Shown: positions 46,760 to 59,880 of the stretch, piece after piece
Position numbering within the stretch: position 1 is the first letter of the stretch
Layout of the letters: each line of letters starts with the position of its first letter
DNA from: Lytechinus variegatus
Taxonomy: Eukaryota > Echinodermata > Echinoidea > Temnopleuroida > Toxopneustidae
Length of the DNA: 64,000 bases
NCBI RefSeq assembly: GCF_018143015.1
Contig: NC_054746.1
Location: forward strand, 38,752,687 to 38,816,686
Direction of reading: 5' to 3'
Made by a program: the position numbers and the translations under genes
The notes under the pieces: model-generated
The model's input: the letters and a program-made list of their open reading frames with translations, nothing else
What the model was told of the DNA's origin: nothing
Database searches by the model: none

Positions 46760-48114
46760 CTTTCTACTCCTGAGTTTCAAGTGATTTGGAATGGTATTAC
46801 ATAATTAAATATCATATTTAGACTTACCTTATTTAAGTATCCATATATCCCAATTTTCTTGCACAAGTTTCTTTTTCATTTCCCTCCAAGGCGTGCATGT
46901 ATTTCTTGTCTGATATTGATAACAATGAAAAAGGGTTTACTGGCTTTTCAAGCCATGAAATCACTCTGTTTTTGTTATAAACATGTACATATATAGGATG
47001 AAATCACATTTCAATATTTTTTTTTCAAGTTTGGGTGTTGGATTTAAACATATTCTATGATTCTTGCCCAAGTCATCCAAATTGTCTTGAAGGGAAAAAG
47101 TGTGAGTTTGTATTCATTCTTTCAATGTGAATATCTTGCTGTACAACAGATTTTGGTAGGTCCAAATTTGTGAATTGATAGTACCAATTATATAATTGAT
47201 CATCGTAACCCAGCAAGAAAATCAGATGTACAATCAAGCACAAAACAATGTGAATGGGGGAAGTGAGATACATGTAAATTGAAATTTACAGTTTTTTTTT
47301 TCTTTTTAGAAAATGTATAAGTCATATAATCATATATAAATGTATGATGTATAGTTTGATCATGCCATTCAAATAGTATTTTAGCATCACAGGGTTTCTT
47401 ATTTTGAAAAAATTAAGTCAATATTTGAAAACAAGTCTTTTCATTGGCAGTTCATGTAACAGGCATTTCAGTTTCCATGGTAGATTTTATTTCTTCAAAT
47501 ATTTGTCGGTCCAGAATATTGTAAACATTCATTATGATTATAATGGTAAAAATGCCAATTTGCAATGTCTATGGAATGCATTTTTCAATAGCGAAAATAC
47601 ATTCATTATTATTTTTAAAAAATCCCTGTAAAAATGTACTGGTGTATAGTGCAAGTGCATTTGGATGTTATGAAATTGTTGCTCTCCTGCTCCTTTGCCC
47701 ACCCTCCCAGGTGGTGAAAAGGATTTTCATTGGTTTAATTAGTGGAGAGTGCTATTAAACAGCATTTCTTATTAGACATAGGCGTGTCTTACAGAGAAAA
47801 AATAAAGAAAAGTGGTTCTTAGAATACCAATTCAGAGAGATTTTAAAGGTATTTTAGCTCACTTATTTTAACGTAGAATTTTTTTTTATTGTGCGAGATA
47901 AACTGAATCTTAGAATATCAATCCTGTTCACTGGCCTTAGAGCCATATCCTGGTTGGGCCATTATGACATATTTTGTGTTGAGTAATATTAGGAAGATAA
48001 TCATTCAATAAACTGCATTCATTATATGTACAATGAAATATATCTTTAGTTTAAAAAATGCAAATTGTAATACCATGGTGCACACTTGTTATATGTGTTG
48101 CATCTGTGTTGGAC
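46760..48114. other. PNO1 downstream flank, nothing recognised
   Basis: AT-rich, several alternative AATAAA signals (for example near 47800), no ORF of interest. Confidence 0.5.
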
Positions 48115-48290
48115 TAGTGTATTGGCTCAGGTGGTATAGCGTCCGTTTCATAATTGGGAGGTCGGGAGTTCAAACCCGCATCATACCAAAATACGTTTAA
48201 AAAGGGTGTTGCTGCTACCCTGTTTGGTGTTCAACAATCCAAGGGATAGAGCTACATGTACATCAATCAAATGGGCAAAATAAATTTTTC
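48115..48290 (+). repeat. tRNA-derived SINE-like sequence
   Basis: TGGCTCAGGTGGTATAGCG (box A-like) and GGGAGTTCAAACCCGCA (box B-like), 33 bases apart, followed by GGTGTTGCTGCTACCCTG. The acceptor stem does not pair, so it is a SINE head and not a tRNA gene. Confidence 0.6.
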
Positions 48291-48810
48291 AGAGTATTTC
48301 TATTTCTGATTTCATGTTGAACAATAAAATATAGATTTTCACTTCAATGTATTTTATGAGACAGGTATGGATGCCATGACACTTTGTCTTGTGGCAATTG
48401 CTCCCTTGGAAAGTATGCATGTAAAGCCAAATATAAAACCTTACCGGGTACTTAAATCTTTTCCGTTAAACATCTAATCTTATTTTAAGATTATTGATGA
48501 TGAAAAATAATTCCTGATAAAAAAGGCAAATGTTGTACAAGCAAAATTTTAGTGTCTTAACGTATAATTGACAATTTCCCTCACAATCTTCATATTTCCA
48601 GAAAAAATTATGCAGGTCTATATTATTTATCAAAGAAGCCCTGCCACAGCCGATATCTCTCTTACCCCTTATATCATTAATGAATCATTGTACTTCTAAA
48701 CAATTTATTTTGCCATTAAATACCTCCTACATACATGTATATTGTAATTGAGAATCTGTTATGTAATATTTGTGCAGTCAGACTTTAAACAAGTTGAAGG
48801 ATACCATCCT

Positions 48811-49078
48811 GGGCTGTATTCTGATAATTAAACATTAGTTCAATTCTAGTCCAAACTAGGATTTTAAACCACACTTAAATGGAATGTCGGGTTTCATAAA
48901 TCTTCATTATTCATGGCGAAACTCATATTGTATTTTTTGATTCTAATTTTTGACAATAATTTTTTCACATGTTTTTTTACTGCAGGATTAGAATAATGGA
49001 TTGATGACTAGCACTCCATAAAACTGTGGTCTAAGTTAGCCCAGGATTAACCAAACCATGTATATCAGAATACCACCC
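48811..49078. repeat. Inverted-repeat element, family E, copy 2
   Basis: Ends GGGCTGTATTCTGATAATT and TATATCAGAATACCACCC; shares end words and the CTAGTCCAAACTAGGATT type of sub-terminal sequence with 23895-24281. Non-autonomous. Confidence 0.6.
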
Positions 49079-49819
49079 TACGAGACCTGCCTTTTCATTG
49101 TCTGTTCTTCCTTTCTCCATTTTTCACCCCTTTCATCTCTCTCATCTGTCCCATACCTCTCCCCTTCTACTTTTATCTCATACTCTTTGTGTTATTTTTC
49201 TTTTTAAATGAGTTTAAACAAGTTGAAAATGTTTCTTAAATGCCCTGACGTTGTATTGTAAGGTGAAAAGTGTTGTTGTATAACTTTCACTTAACAATAT
49301 AAAAACTGTAAATATGAGATTCTACAGAATAGGTTAAGAGGCCAGGTGACAAATCTTATTCTGAAAAGATTTCTTCCAACTGGAATAAAAGCATACAGCT
49401 ATGCACAATGAAATTTTTTGTTGAATTGAATTTCTAAATTTGGCAGAAATGTTGTTCTGCTTTCATAGCTATCCTGTTGATATTACATGTTGCATCAATT
49501 TTACATGCATGCATGATTTTGCTTGAAAACAATGTTATTAAATATTCAAAACTCATCCATTACATTCTGTGAATTTTGGAATATGAAATATTCCAACTTT
49601 CTCCTCGTCATGTGAAACAAACTTGTTCCCTTCCCTCTTTGGGGTATTTTACAAAACTTATGTTCAACTGCAAATCAAGCGCAATTCCCCCAGAATAAAA
49701 TGTTTCAAGAAAAGTAGGTTGCAATTGAATGCAAATCACTTACAAATTTGCATTTAATCAAAAGATTTATGCTTTTTTTTAAACAAGTGCACACCTAGTA
49801 ACCAATAATGCATACCGGT

Positions 49820-49985
49820 ATAACATTTCCATTCATTTGAAAGCAGGATAAAAGAGCATTGTAGATTAAATGCCTTGCTCATGGGCATTGGTGCAGAGGC
49901 TGGGGATCAAACCCCAGACTTCCCATGTATAGCCAAGCGCCTTAGACCACTCGGCCACGGTTGATGACTATGCTTGATTTTGGTA
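49820..49985 (-). repeat. tRNA-Leu/Ser-like SINE head, minus strand
   Basis: Minus strand from 49963: GTGGCCGAGTGGTCTAAGGC (near-perfect box A of a class II tRNA) and GGGGTTTGATCCCC (box B), then TCTGCACCAATGCCCATGAG and AAGGCATTTAATCTACAATG, a SINE body. Not a tRNA gene: the 3' stem is missing. Confidence 0.7.
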
Positions 49986-51945
49986 CTTGCGCATAATTGG
50001 GAATTGAACACTATTTTCGTACAATGCTCCACTAGTTACATGGAAATATACACCTTCACTGTACATAAAATCACTTATGTGTGCGAATATGTTTTTGAAC
50101 CTCTTGGGCAGTCAAGAATAACACACTATTGTTTTTCAGTATAAAACATTTTATTTCTGAAATCAATTGCTCTTTATATTTCGTACAAATAACATATACA
50201 CCACATACTGAAGACAAGAAATATAGAACAGGAGGTTGCAGAGTTTAACACAAAGACAAATATCTATATAAGATAGATAATATAAATATCAAAAGAAATT
50301 AATAACCAATGCTAGCTTAACTTAATCCATCAATGGTTTATAGACTACAACTTTTTGTATTAGGTGCAGTGAAGACAATACCTCGCTTTTCTACTTTTTT
50401 CCATAAACATATACTGTACAACAGTACAAGTACATAATTTTCTATGCTATATGTACAAAATTGTATTCACAAGACAAGGCACAAGGTTTTCTTTCACATT
50501 ACTTGAGGATCATACTTCAGTTTTGAAAATGCTTTCTAGTTTTTCTAAAATATTACATGACTGCAAGGATGTATAAAAGGCTTTTGATATTCATATTTGT
50601 ACATAAATCCATCAATGACAGTGAGCGCATATGTGCTGCACACAAGTGACTACTACCATAATATTATCACACAGACTAAAACTCATTTTGTTACAATCAG
50701 GACTGGTGAATAAACAAATACAAGATAGCTGCAGCAGACTATAGCAAGACATATAGACACCTGATAACAGAGATTTTATCCAATCTTTCAATGTGAAATA
50801 AATACTAATCAATGAATGGACAAGTATCAATGAATAAACAAGTAGACTGGTATGCAAGTATTTGCACTAATCACTTTTGTTATATTGATGTAATGCAGAA
50901 AATTAAAGATTTTGTCCAATGAAATCTTTACCATTCTTCACACTTTTAAACATCATTGCAGGCTTTAGGGCTCCAACATAGTATAAATGCATTTTGTAAC
51001 AACCATGCATAACAAAATTGTTGAGTGAAATGCAATCCTCTGAAGATTTTTTACAATCAATATTTGTGAATTTGAGGGAAGGGGGGGAGGAGTAAATCAG
51101 TTTAAAATAGTGCAAAATGAAGTAGAAAATATTTATCACTAAAATTATTTTCTTGTATGTCCCAGCAATTGACAAGCTAATAGATCTGTTAACTAATATA
51201 TAAAAATATGCATAATGAAAGCTTAGAAGAGATTACTCTGGAAAACCTTAAAAACTTGCTGAAAGCTTACCACACATGGCGACAAGTCATGTATGCAATC
51301 TGGATCGTAATTATTTGTGCAAAGGATCATCTTATGTTCTAAGGAAAGTAATATCCTTCAATTTAAATTACTTGGTAAACAGGCCCAACTGCCAAAATAA
51401 ATACACCTAAACATAATTCCATGAAAATTGTTATTGGATGCCATAGACATGGCCAAGCCACTAAAATCAATGCAAACTCAAAATAGATATTTTAGTATGA
51501 TCACACACAAAATTAGCACATTTAACATTACACTATATTAAGCCAATAAACTAGCCATGGTAATTTCAAAAGTAAGCATTACAGCAATGCATATGTATCT
51601 GATAAATGGTAGATCTGTTTTACCCCAAAACTTCAAATTCGATACATGGACTCTGAAAAAGGAATTAAAGGTAAAAATTCTGAATGGAATATCACTTCTC
51701 AATATCTGATAACAAAGCAGATCCATGCATTAAAAGGTAAGAAAAAGTATTAAAAAGTGTCTAGTACAGGTTGTCGTTTTTTTTAATTAAAAAAAAAAAA
51801 AGCCTATGACAGCATTCTTGATTCTAGTTGAACTTGAACCACAGTCTATTAAGTATGAGCTAAAAATATAGGAAGATAAATGATGTCAAAAATTGTTTAC
51901 AATGTAGGCTTCTTGCGTTTACTTTGCTCTCTTCTCATGCTTTAA
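49986..51945. other. Between PNO1 and SPAST, nothing recognised
   Basis: AT-rich sequence that may be SPAST 3' UTR on the minus strand. A G-run lies at 51079-51089. No coding signal. Confidence 0.4.
50150..50155 (-). terminator. SPAST: Possible distal SPAST polyadenylation signal
   Basis: AATAAA on the minus strand, about 2.9 kb past the SPAST stop; nothing nearer looks better. If used, the 3' UTR would contain the TTAA-flanked element at 51946-52737. Weak inference. Confidence 0.2.
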
Positions 51946-52737
51946 CCCTATATAGCCTGACATTTTTCGCGATAATTTCTACATGCAAAAAAATAATATG
52001 CTGAAATTTCATGAGTTTTTTCTTTCACATCTCCCGCACATTTTGAGACCCTGTTTGCGAAAATTGGGGGTACACTTGCGGAGATATAGCACATATTCGT
52101 GACCAATGTCACCGAAAATGGCAATTTCCATTGACTTTTGTGTGTACAATGTATGGGTTTTACAAGAAGTGTTGTCAGATGAATGTTTTTTTTCTGTTTT
52201 TCCTCACATAACTTTCTTTTGGGCTATCACCAACTATTCTAGATTTTAAAAAACAATAAAAATAGAGATTTCAAAACAAAGAAATACATGATAAATTGAA
52301 AACAAAGAAATACATAAGAATTTGGAAACACAGAAGAAAACAAGAATATTATCGAGAAAAATTAGCATATGCGCATAATTAATTACTAGTATAATCTAAT
52401 AATTATACAATTTCAATACAGTTGAGTGAGCTGTCTTTTAGATTACATGACTGGCTACTAACATGCTTGATTCCATTGCATTTTCTAAAAAAATGGATGG
52501 AAAACTACAAAAAATGAAAATTCCTTGAAAAAATTTGAATATTCGCATAATTAATTAGATAAATAAAAAATGATAATAAATATCACAAATTTGACAATGC
52601 ATTCTTGTAAAATACATAATGAGAAACCCACACACCAAATTTGGTCGCAATCGGTCAATAAACGGCCGAGATCTGAGGGGGGGCCTAATAGGCCCCCCCG
52701 GGCTATGCAATTTCAAAATAGCCCGGGCTATATAGGG
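51946..52737. mobile_element. TTAA-flanked element with CCCTATATAGCC ends (792 bp)
   Basis: TTAA at 51942-51945 and 52738-52741; ends CCCTATATAGCCTG and CCCGGGCTATATAGGG. The right end also holds GGGGGGGCCTAATAGGCCCC. No ORF. Related termini occur at 53357. Confidence 0.85.
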
Positions 52738-53087
52738 TTAATGGTGAAAAAAAGAGGTGACCATTCCAAACAGATTTTATGGAAAAGCAAAAATGAAAAA
52801 TCAATCCCCCCATATGGAGATTTTTTGTCACACTCGGATATCACAATTTAAACCACAGACCTAGACCATGATGGTTTAAGTTAAACCAGATTTCAAGATA
52901 TGGGCCTATGTATTTTGTATGTAAAACAAACTAGTTGACAACAAGGTATTTGTCAAATTCTTTTCTGAAATGCTCTGTGTTCTTATTCACCAAGTCCATT
53001 CTCAAAGTGAATACCCTTGTTGAGTTAAACATCATATGATTTCAGTAACTAAGAGGTCAATGTTGAGTATTCTTCAAAGGGCATAGT

Positions 53088-53213
53088 TTAATAAGATGAG
53101 ATATCTCCATAATTCTTGTTCCAGTCTTCGTAGAGATTGATAGAATCTTGAGGTACACTCCGCCGTATCCTCTTCAGGGAATCATAGAAATCAGACAACG
53201 TGATGCTTCGTAC
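53088..53213 (-). CDS. SPAST: SPAST terminal coding exon
   Basis: Encodes [41 protein letters not shown] and TAA. Human ends IRLSDFTESLKKIKRSV...YIRWNKDFGDTTV. Acceptor GTATTAG. Confidence 0.94.
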   Translation of the reverse strand, partial: VRSITLSDFYDSLKRIRRSVPQDSINLYEDWNKNYGDISSY

Positions 53214-56200
53214 CTAATACCAAGATAAAAGCAAGAACGGTTTTACATTAATAGATAATTGAAATAATTTGTCATGGTTGCTATGTTAAAGTACAATTTA
53301 TACAGGGTAAATATGATTATACATCGCAAACAAGGCAGGAGCTTTCATTCTTTTAACCCTATCCTGGCCGGGGGAGGGGGGGGTGGGTGCCTCGGAGCCC
53401 CCTCAACGATTTGCGCAATACTTGCGCCGTGCGAAATTTTTTGACCGCGCCGCACTCTGACTTTTTACTTTCAAGTCTTTGAGACCTGGGGAGCGTTTCA
53501 TTGACATTTTCATCCGACAAGTTGTCAGATCTGACAACTTTCCTTGATTATGATTAGCTGAGAGTCACTGTTACCATAGTAACTGTCGGATAAAACGTCC
53601 GACAAGTCCTTTCATGAAACGCTCCCCAGTTTTGCGTTATGTCAATTTGCATGAAATAAATTATTATACAATTTTGTAGATTATGTCCCAGACAACGTGC
53701 GCGTAAGCTTTTGGTGCGATCGCACGGTCAACAGCCGAGATATCAAGGGGGGCCAAGGAAGCCATCCCCCATCCATATGAACTCCAAAAATACTCCGGCC
53801 TAGATAGGGTTTTAAGCCACTAAAAAGTCAAAAGAGGCAAGATTTTTCAAAATAGTGCATGATTTAAAAATGTATACACCATAAGCCTGAAGAACTTGTC
53901 TTTTGATATGATGTTCATAGAGTGAGTGTTTAATGAAACATGAACCATTTCTTTTTCCTTTGTAGATTCCAATGACCTTTTATAAGATGTTGAGAATGGG
54001 GATGGATATATTAGTAATCAGCATGGGAAAAATATAAGAGTAATTGGGGAAAAGTAGCTGAAATAATTAACCTCAAAAAGAAAGAAAAATCCCAAACAAA
54101 ACGGGCACTTAATTGATATTTATCTTTAATGGTTTTAATATGTTTTAACATTTGTCGATGATCCTATAGCAATCATCAGAACTTTGATGAAAAATGGATG
54201 TTACCTGTTCTGCACTGGTTGACTTGACACCATTTAGTCCAAGTTCTGTCAATATAAAATGAAAATTAAAGTCAGTTTAGCACTTTCTCAGATTCATCAA
54301 AACCATCTGCCATCATCAATATGATCATTGTCAGCAGCATCATAATCATTTGTGATCATCATCACCATCATCATCATCCTCCTCTTCCTCATCATCATCA
54401 TCATCATTGTCATCATTATCGTCGTCATCGTCAACATCATCATCAACATCATCGTCATCATCATCATCCCCTCTATAAAATCCAAATCCTTTTACCTCTG
54501 ATAGGTCCTAGAGCAGCATCTTTAGCCAAGGCATTAAGATCACTTCCTGAGTATCCTTTTGTAAACTCTGCCAATCTTGTAAGATCTGCATCAGTCAATG
54601 GGTTATTATTCTTCTTCAGCAACTGCTTGATCAATTCTTTCCGAGCCTAAATTGAATTTACAATGGAAAACGCAAGATAATTATGAAAATATTAGACCAT
54701 GTTTGATTCTCTTAACAACCTCTCAAAAGTGAACAATCTTTTATTGCTTACTCAAAAATTCTTTTTAAACATGTAACAAAAAAGTTACAATCCATTGTAA
54801 ATATTATTTTTATGTTACCATCCTCCCACCCCCCTTCCGAGTAGGTACAATGAAAGTTGTCCCTCCTATTTTCAAAGAGAAGGAATATTAATAAAGAGTG
54901 CATCCAAATGAAATAATTCCAAATGAAGGAAGTTACACCGAAACACTGATATAAAGCTGATAAAACTATTTTTACAAGTAAGGATCCAGAGGGATGTTTC
55001 ACACAGAGTCATGTTGGTGTGCACATGGTGTGTATTGCGCAATCTTTATGATTAATATGCAGGAGTGCGCATCCTATTGGCATGATTTGACCAAAGCGAT
55101 GACGCCTTTCATGCCACACACGACTGGGTATTTAAGTGCCACTCATAGGTTACACTTAACTTTTGTGAAACACCCCCTGATCTATTAATGTTATCTTCAG
55201 AGAGAGAGCAGAAAACCAATATGTTCATATTATAGTTAATCAACTTACATTTTGGTCAGGCATTTGGACATAAACTCTTTTCACCAATCTTCTAAGAACA
55301 GCATCATCAAGTTCTTGTGGTCGATTCGTTGCTCCCATCACAAGGATTCGCTCACTCCCATCTGCTTTCACCTATAATAAATAATTTTTCACAAAATCTT
55401 TATTTTATATCAATTCTCATTATAATCAAATACTATTCTATTTTTTTTACAAATATATTTGTAATCTACATGATTGTATTTAAAAAAAAACTTTGTACAA
55501 GTTGAAGTTAAATTTCTTGAGGGCTAATTCACTGATTAGGCCTCTTATTTACTCTTTCAACACAATTTTTTCTAAACATTTGCTGTTGATCAATCATACA
55601 TTGAATAGTGAATGGTTATGTATGAAACATTTTTTTTCTCCAATTATTCATGATTTTTAGTTCTCGTCTCATACACAGCAATGAAGCTGAATTTCATCAA
55701 TCTAAAAAAAGTATGATTTGATACTGATTGAAAATTCTACTGACTTCTTGACCAAACCTTTTTTGGTATGGTTATTATATCAAACCACCAATAAAATGTC
55801 AAGAAATTGGGTGGTAAGCTTATTTTTATTTTCAAACCAATGATAATTGCCAAGTTATAAGACTTACACCATCAAACTCCACCAAGAATTCTGTTTTTAA
55901 TCTTCTGCTTGCATCATGCTCTCCTTCTCTTCTCTCAGTCAGTAAAGAATCAATTTCATCTGAAAATAATAAAAGAAATAATGTTATTAAGACATACATT
56001 TTTATTTCCTATTGTACAATGATTCAGGTAAGAGAATAAGAAATCCACATTATTTTGTATCAGGGAAAGAAAAAAAAGTGATCCATTGAATATATATTTG
56101 TTTTCACCTGTGGATGAAATATACCCTGATTAGCCAAATACTGTTTTGTGAAGGTTTGATACATCATAAGAAAGTCAATGATGACAATCTAAAGAAGAAA

Positions 56201-56550
56201 GGCTTCCAATAAAAAATTTATATTCTTTATTAAATAAATCTTCTCATGATAATTCATAGTTATTTTCAAAACCATAGAAATTAATGTATTTGTGTACTAA
56301 TTATATTCCTTTGTTCCGACTTTTTTAACATCTATCAACAATGCTCAACATAACTGAAATGATTTTCACAACAACTAATAAATCACTAGAAGATTAGCTT
56401 ACCCATAAATATTACCGATGGTTGCAGTTCCCTAGCTGTTGCGAAGAGTGCCCTTACTAATTTCTCCCCTTCTCCTACATACTTGGATGTTAGTGTTGCA
56501 GCACTAATGTTGAAGAAAGTTGCATTAGATTCATTAGCAACTGCCTTGGC
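53088..56550 (-). CDS. SPAST: SPAST (spastin) gene, last six coding exons; 5' end outside the window
   Basis: Spastin is a hexameric meiotic-clade AAA ATPase that severs microtubules by pulling tubulin tails through its pore. Exons present: 56550-56403, 55959-55868, 55371-55249, 54646-54496, 54245-54205, 53213-53088; all GT-AG and phase-consistent, 681 nt, 226 residues plus stop. Visible: [20 protein letters not shown] immediately after the Walker A region, pore-loop 1 KYVGEG, Walker B VIFMDEID, the [18 protein letters not shown] segment typical of spastin rather than fidgetin or katanin, sensor-1 ATNRP, arginine fingers [24 protein letters not shown], and the C-terminal helix [10 protein letters not shown]. 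The Walker A exon, microtubule-binding and MIT domains are not found up to 64000, so the upstream intron exceeds 7.4 kb. Identity is secure. Confidence 0.95.
53357..53811. mobile_element. Relative of the CCCTATATAGCC family, with nested 144-bp MITE
   Basis: Ends CCCTATCCTGGCCGGGGG and CTCCGGCCTAGATAGGG, with TTAA at 53353-53356 and 53812-53815. It sits in the last SPAST intron, 140 bases upstream of the terminal exon's acceptor. Confidence 0.65.
53486..53629. mobile_element. 144-bp MITE with CTGGGGAGCGTTTCAT ends, nested
   Basis: Terminal repeats CTGGGGAGCGTTTCAT / ATGAAACGCTCCCCAG are perfect; the second-tier words CCGACAAGT (53513) and TCCGACAAGTCC (53608) also pair. Inserted in the 53357-53811 element. 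Confidence 0.8.
54205..54245 (-). CDS. SPAST: SPAST 41-base exon
   Basis: Encodes [14 protein letters not shown], matching human ELKPEQVKNMSASEM. Acceptor TTGACAG, donor CAG|GTAACA; phase fits both neighbours. Confidence 0.9.
54333..54473. repeat. (ATC)n-type microsatellite in SPAST intron
   Basis: About 140 bp of CAT/ATC triplets with CCT and GTC variants, ending about 20 bases from an exon's donor (54495). It generates His-rich and Met-rich false ORFs. Confidence 0.9.
54496..54646 (-). CDS. SPAST: SPAST exon: AAA lid domain
   Basis: Encodes [40 protein letters not shown] and [10 protein letters not shown] plus one base. Acceptor AATTTAG, donor AGAG|GTAAAA. Confidence 0.94.
54987..55179. 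repeat. 193-bp MITE with CAGRGGGNTGTTTCAC ends, SPAST intron
   Basis: Left CAGAGGGATGTTTCACACA, right TTTTGTGAAACACCCCCTG. A similar end word (GGGGGTGTTTCATAAA) appears in the KPTN intron near 25003. No ORF. Confidence 0.7.
55249..55371 (-). CDS. SPAST: SPAST exon: sensor 1 and arginine fingers
   Basis: Encodes [20 protein letters not shown] then [21 protein letters not shown]. Acceptor TATTATAG, donor AAT|GTAAGT, 41 codons exactly. Confidence 0.94.
55868..55959 (-). CDS. SPAST: SPAST exon: Walker B acidic residues
   Basis: Encodes [20 protein letters not shown] then [11 protein letters not shown]. Acceptor TTTTCAG, donor GGT|GTAAGT. Completes VIFMDEID with the previous exon. Confidence 0.94.
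56403..56550 (-). CDS. SPAST: SPAST exon: pore loop and Walker B start
   Basis: Encodes [40 protein letters not shown] and ELQPSVIFM plus one base. Acceptor ATTACAG, donor ATGG|GTAAGC. Confidence 0.94.
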
Positions 56551-57995
56551 CTGTAATATACAAGAGGTGTAGAGAAAATGACATTCAACATAAATTGAAA
56601 GCCGGCAAAGGAATGTAAAATGTTTAAAACCAAGTGCATTACTATTCAATTCAATCCAATTCAATTATTTTCAATTCTGATAAAAAGAAATACCAAGGGG
56701 GGGGTACTTAGTATAAGTTTACGATACATATGTCGTGGTTGAAACCCCCACTTTCAGCCTAAATTTCTGTTAAAAAACATCACCAATTCAGAAAGCCATA
56801 GAAATTCCAATCTTTTTCCGTTCGGAAAACTTCAAATTTGTAGTGTCTTGTTTCAGTGCACACCCATCTCAGCGAGTTAAGAGCGGCGAGCTCGATTGGA
56901 GCAGAGCCATATGCTGGGCCGCCAAATCTCGATAAGCCCGCAGCTAGCGCTAGCCCGATATGAATCTAGCAAGACGCATGCATGTTTTTACACAGCTGCT
57001 ACCATGCTACGCCTACAATCTAATGAGTTCCGGAGACCTCCTTTTTTGATGTGGTCACGTCAGTTCGTTCTAGAGAATAGCATTTTTTGCAATCGTTGAT
57101 CCAAGAGCCATTCCGGAGAACCCTGTTTTAAGACCAAGATTTTGTTACAGAGCCCCCGATCCACAACTTTTGTGCGGCACATAAGTATCATGTTATAATT
57201 CTAAAATACTGTCAATGATGAAATGTGAGGATTAGTGAGCAAAATATGCTTGCAGGATTCCCACAGGAAAGATGCTCCTTTCAGAAAGATGCTTAAGACA
57301 GATTCAATTTACACAATTCATCAAATAAATGGTATAACAAAATTCTCATAATATTCAAAGGGATAGAATGTTATCATCAAACATACATTTTCAAATAATT
57401 CATGGAGAAGTTCAAGATTCTATTTTTTATCATCTCGAACTTAAATATAACACAAATTGTTTAATCAAATCAAAATCGTAACTTAATCAGCAATATCAGT
57501 TCTATTTATCACGATAAAAACATGAATTGTGACAATAATAAAAAAGTAAATAATACTACTACAATTTCTTCTTATATAGACCACTTGTAGAATTTCATAT
57601 ATGCCATTTTGCATAAGGCCTAAATGCTGAATAATTAGCAGAAATAAATATTGAAGATTTGGATATCATGTTCGAATCTCATTTCACCTCACTGGCACTA
57701 AGTGACATTGCAGATAAACACATTACAAAAAATGAATAAAAAGCAAACCAATTATCACTCTCTGAGTCATTGATTAGCACAGTATATTGCCTACAGATAT
57801 TTTTACTTGTCTGATCTTCCCGCCTTTCATAAAATCTAATCATGGAGACATACAAACACCAGGGAGGATTCTAGAAATTAACACTTGGGACTTGAGAAAT
57901 GAAAAAAATCTAATTAAAGATGAGAGGAAGGGGTGAAATAATAGTTAAAGCGATAAGAGGGGGTGGAAAAGAATGAAGTTTTATACAAAGATATA

Positions 57996-58300
57996 GGCCC
58001 GTATTCTGAAGTCGGGTTTAACTTAGACTCAGGTTTAAAGTTGTGGTTTAAGTATGGGAAGCCAAAAGTATCTTTTTTTATTAAGTTGTACGTTTCTTAT
58101 TTTTACTGTGCTTTTCCTGATTCATCGATGGTGAAGACGATCATCTATATATACTTCCTAGACAATTCTGAATGATTTGAGAGCCAAATGAGCTGAAATA
58201 TATCTCTACCATTAGTGATTTATGTAACAATTGGCTGTCCATACTTAAACCACAACTTTAAACCTGAGTTTAAGTTAAACCCGACTTCAGAATACGGGCC
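57996..58300. mobile_element. Family C fold-back element, uninterrupted copy (305 bp)
   Basis: Ends GGCCCGTATTCTGAAGTCGG and CCGACTTCAGAATACGGGCC, perfect to 20 bases, then TTTAACTTA/TAAGTTAAA. Serves as the empty-site reference for the twice-interrupted copy at 31956-33243. Confidence 0.88.
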
Positions 58301-59399
58301 CTTGGCTCTAAATACAGAAGTATTAATGAAGTGATGAATAGATATTAAAAAGGAAAAGATAGATTGGAAGAATACTAGTATATGAAAGACTTGACAGTGC
58401 ACTTCATATAGAATAGTACAAGTTACTATTACACTCATGACTCATACTCAATAAAACCTGAACATATACTTGTCACTTGTTTAAATCTGCACAAATATGA
58501 AATTTCAATATGGAATGAAAATGTAATAATGTGGACATTCCTTAACATAAACAGAGAGGATAAGAAAAGAAATATGTAGGATAATATCTGAGTTTGCAGA
58601 GAATGATTGACAATGAAGATCGTGACATTGCTGGAAGCATTCTGTTGGTTCTCAAAACTCAATGTATGGATTTGGGAGGGTCTATAAATGTATAAGGATC
58701 ATAAAGTAGGATCTTCCCCAGGCAATGTGGGTGGTTACTCATTCATGAGGGAGGGTTAATCTGATAATATCTCGGTGGAGATGCAGGAGAGTTAAAATCA
58801 AATTTTCAATTTTCATACCAACACATCCATCTACTCCTATGTACTTCTTAGGTGTCTTATTGGCACCCTTTTTTGACAACTGTAATTTGCTTAATTTTGC
58901 CCATATATATATATATTCAGTGTATATTATCTGTTTCATGCTTTATATCTCTTGGTGGAAACAGAATAATTCATAGATCTTGAATGAGATTCACCTAACT
59001 GATGATTTCACAATTCATAGATTCTCATATTTGTGATTTCATTGTAAATGGGATTATAACTATGTATCAAATCAAATTACAATACTGTATTTTCATCAAA
59101 CACTAAAAAAAAAACTTGCTATAGGTCTATTTCCTCAGTCACAATCATTGTTGTAGGCTAAAAAGTAAAATGATCTAGTGACTGTTATGTGTGTACCTTG
59201 ATATAATAGAAATGATGGCAGCTCCCCAAAATTACAACGACAAAATATTCCTTTGATATTTCATATTCCACCAGTGATCATCTAGAAATCTGTATTCATT
59301 CCCATCAACTTGTGAGAAATGTCACTTTGGTTGCTCTCATTTCATTAGAGAATTAGACAGATAATTCACCAGGAAATAATGTGGATCAGCTAGAGATCA

Positions 59400-59880
59400 A
59401 CGGGTGATGATGTGAAAAGAGAGCAAAGTAGAGAGTCAGACAGACTGACAGAAAGGGAGAGACATAGACAGAGATAGCCAGACAGACAGAAAAATAGACA
59501 AAGATTGAGATAGAGAGAAACTGGGAAAGTAAAACAGCCAGACAATACATAGGACAGAGGAAGAAAGACAGACATATATGAGGAGATAGAGAGAAATAAA
59601 ATTACTGAAGAAAACTAAGAGGCAAGAGAGTCAAGTGAGATCCATAAATAAAAAAACAAATAAGATACTATAGAGGCAAACTAAATATAGATAAGTATAG
59701 TAACAAGCGAACAAAGATCTAAAGAAAGGGGAAAGGGGCAGAGAATGGGTGGGGGGAGAAAAGAGAAAGATACAGAAGGAAAGACAGATGAAGACACAAT
59801 AAAATAGTGAGAAAGATAAAGAGAGAATAAGATCTATGTGTAATAAACTGAGGAGAGTAAAATATAAAGGGAAAGAAGAA
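59400..59880. repeat. Degenerate GACAGA/GAGA purine-rich tract
   Basis: Strongly purine-biased, with GACAGACAGA and GAGAGA words. Simple-sequence derived. Confidence 0.6.

Noticed and set aside
54297-54650. His-rich plus-strand and Met-rich minus-strand ORFs
   Set aside because: Translations of the ATC/CAT microsatellite; the part beyond 54496 is the antisense of a SPAST exon.
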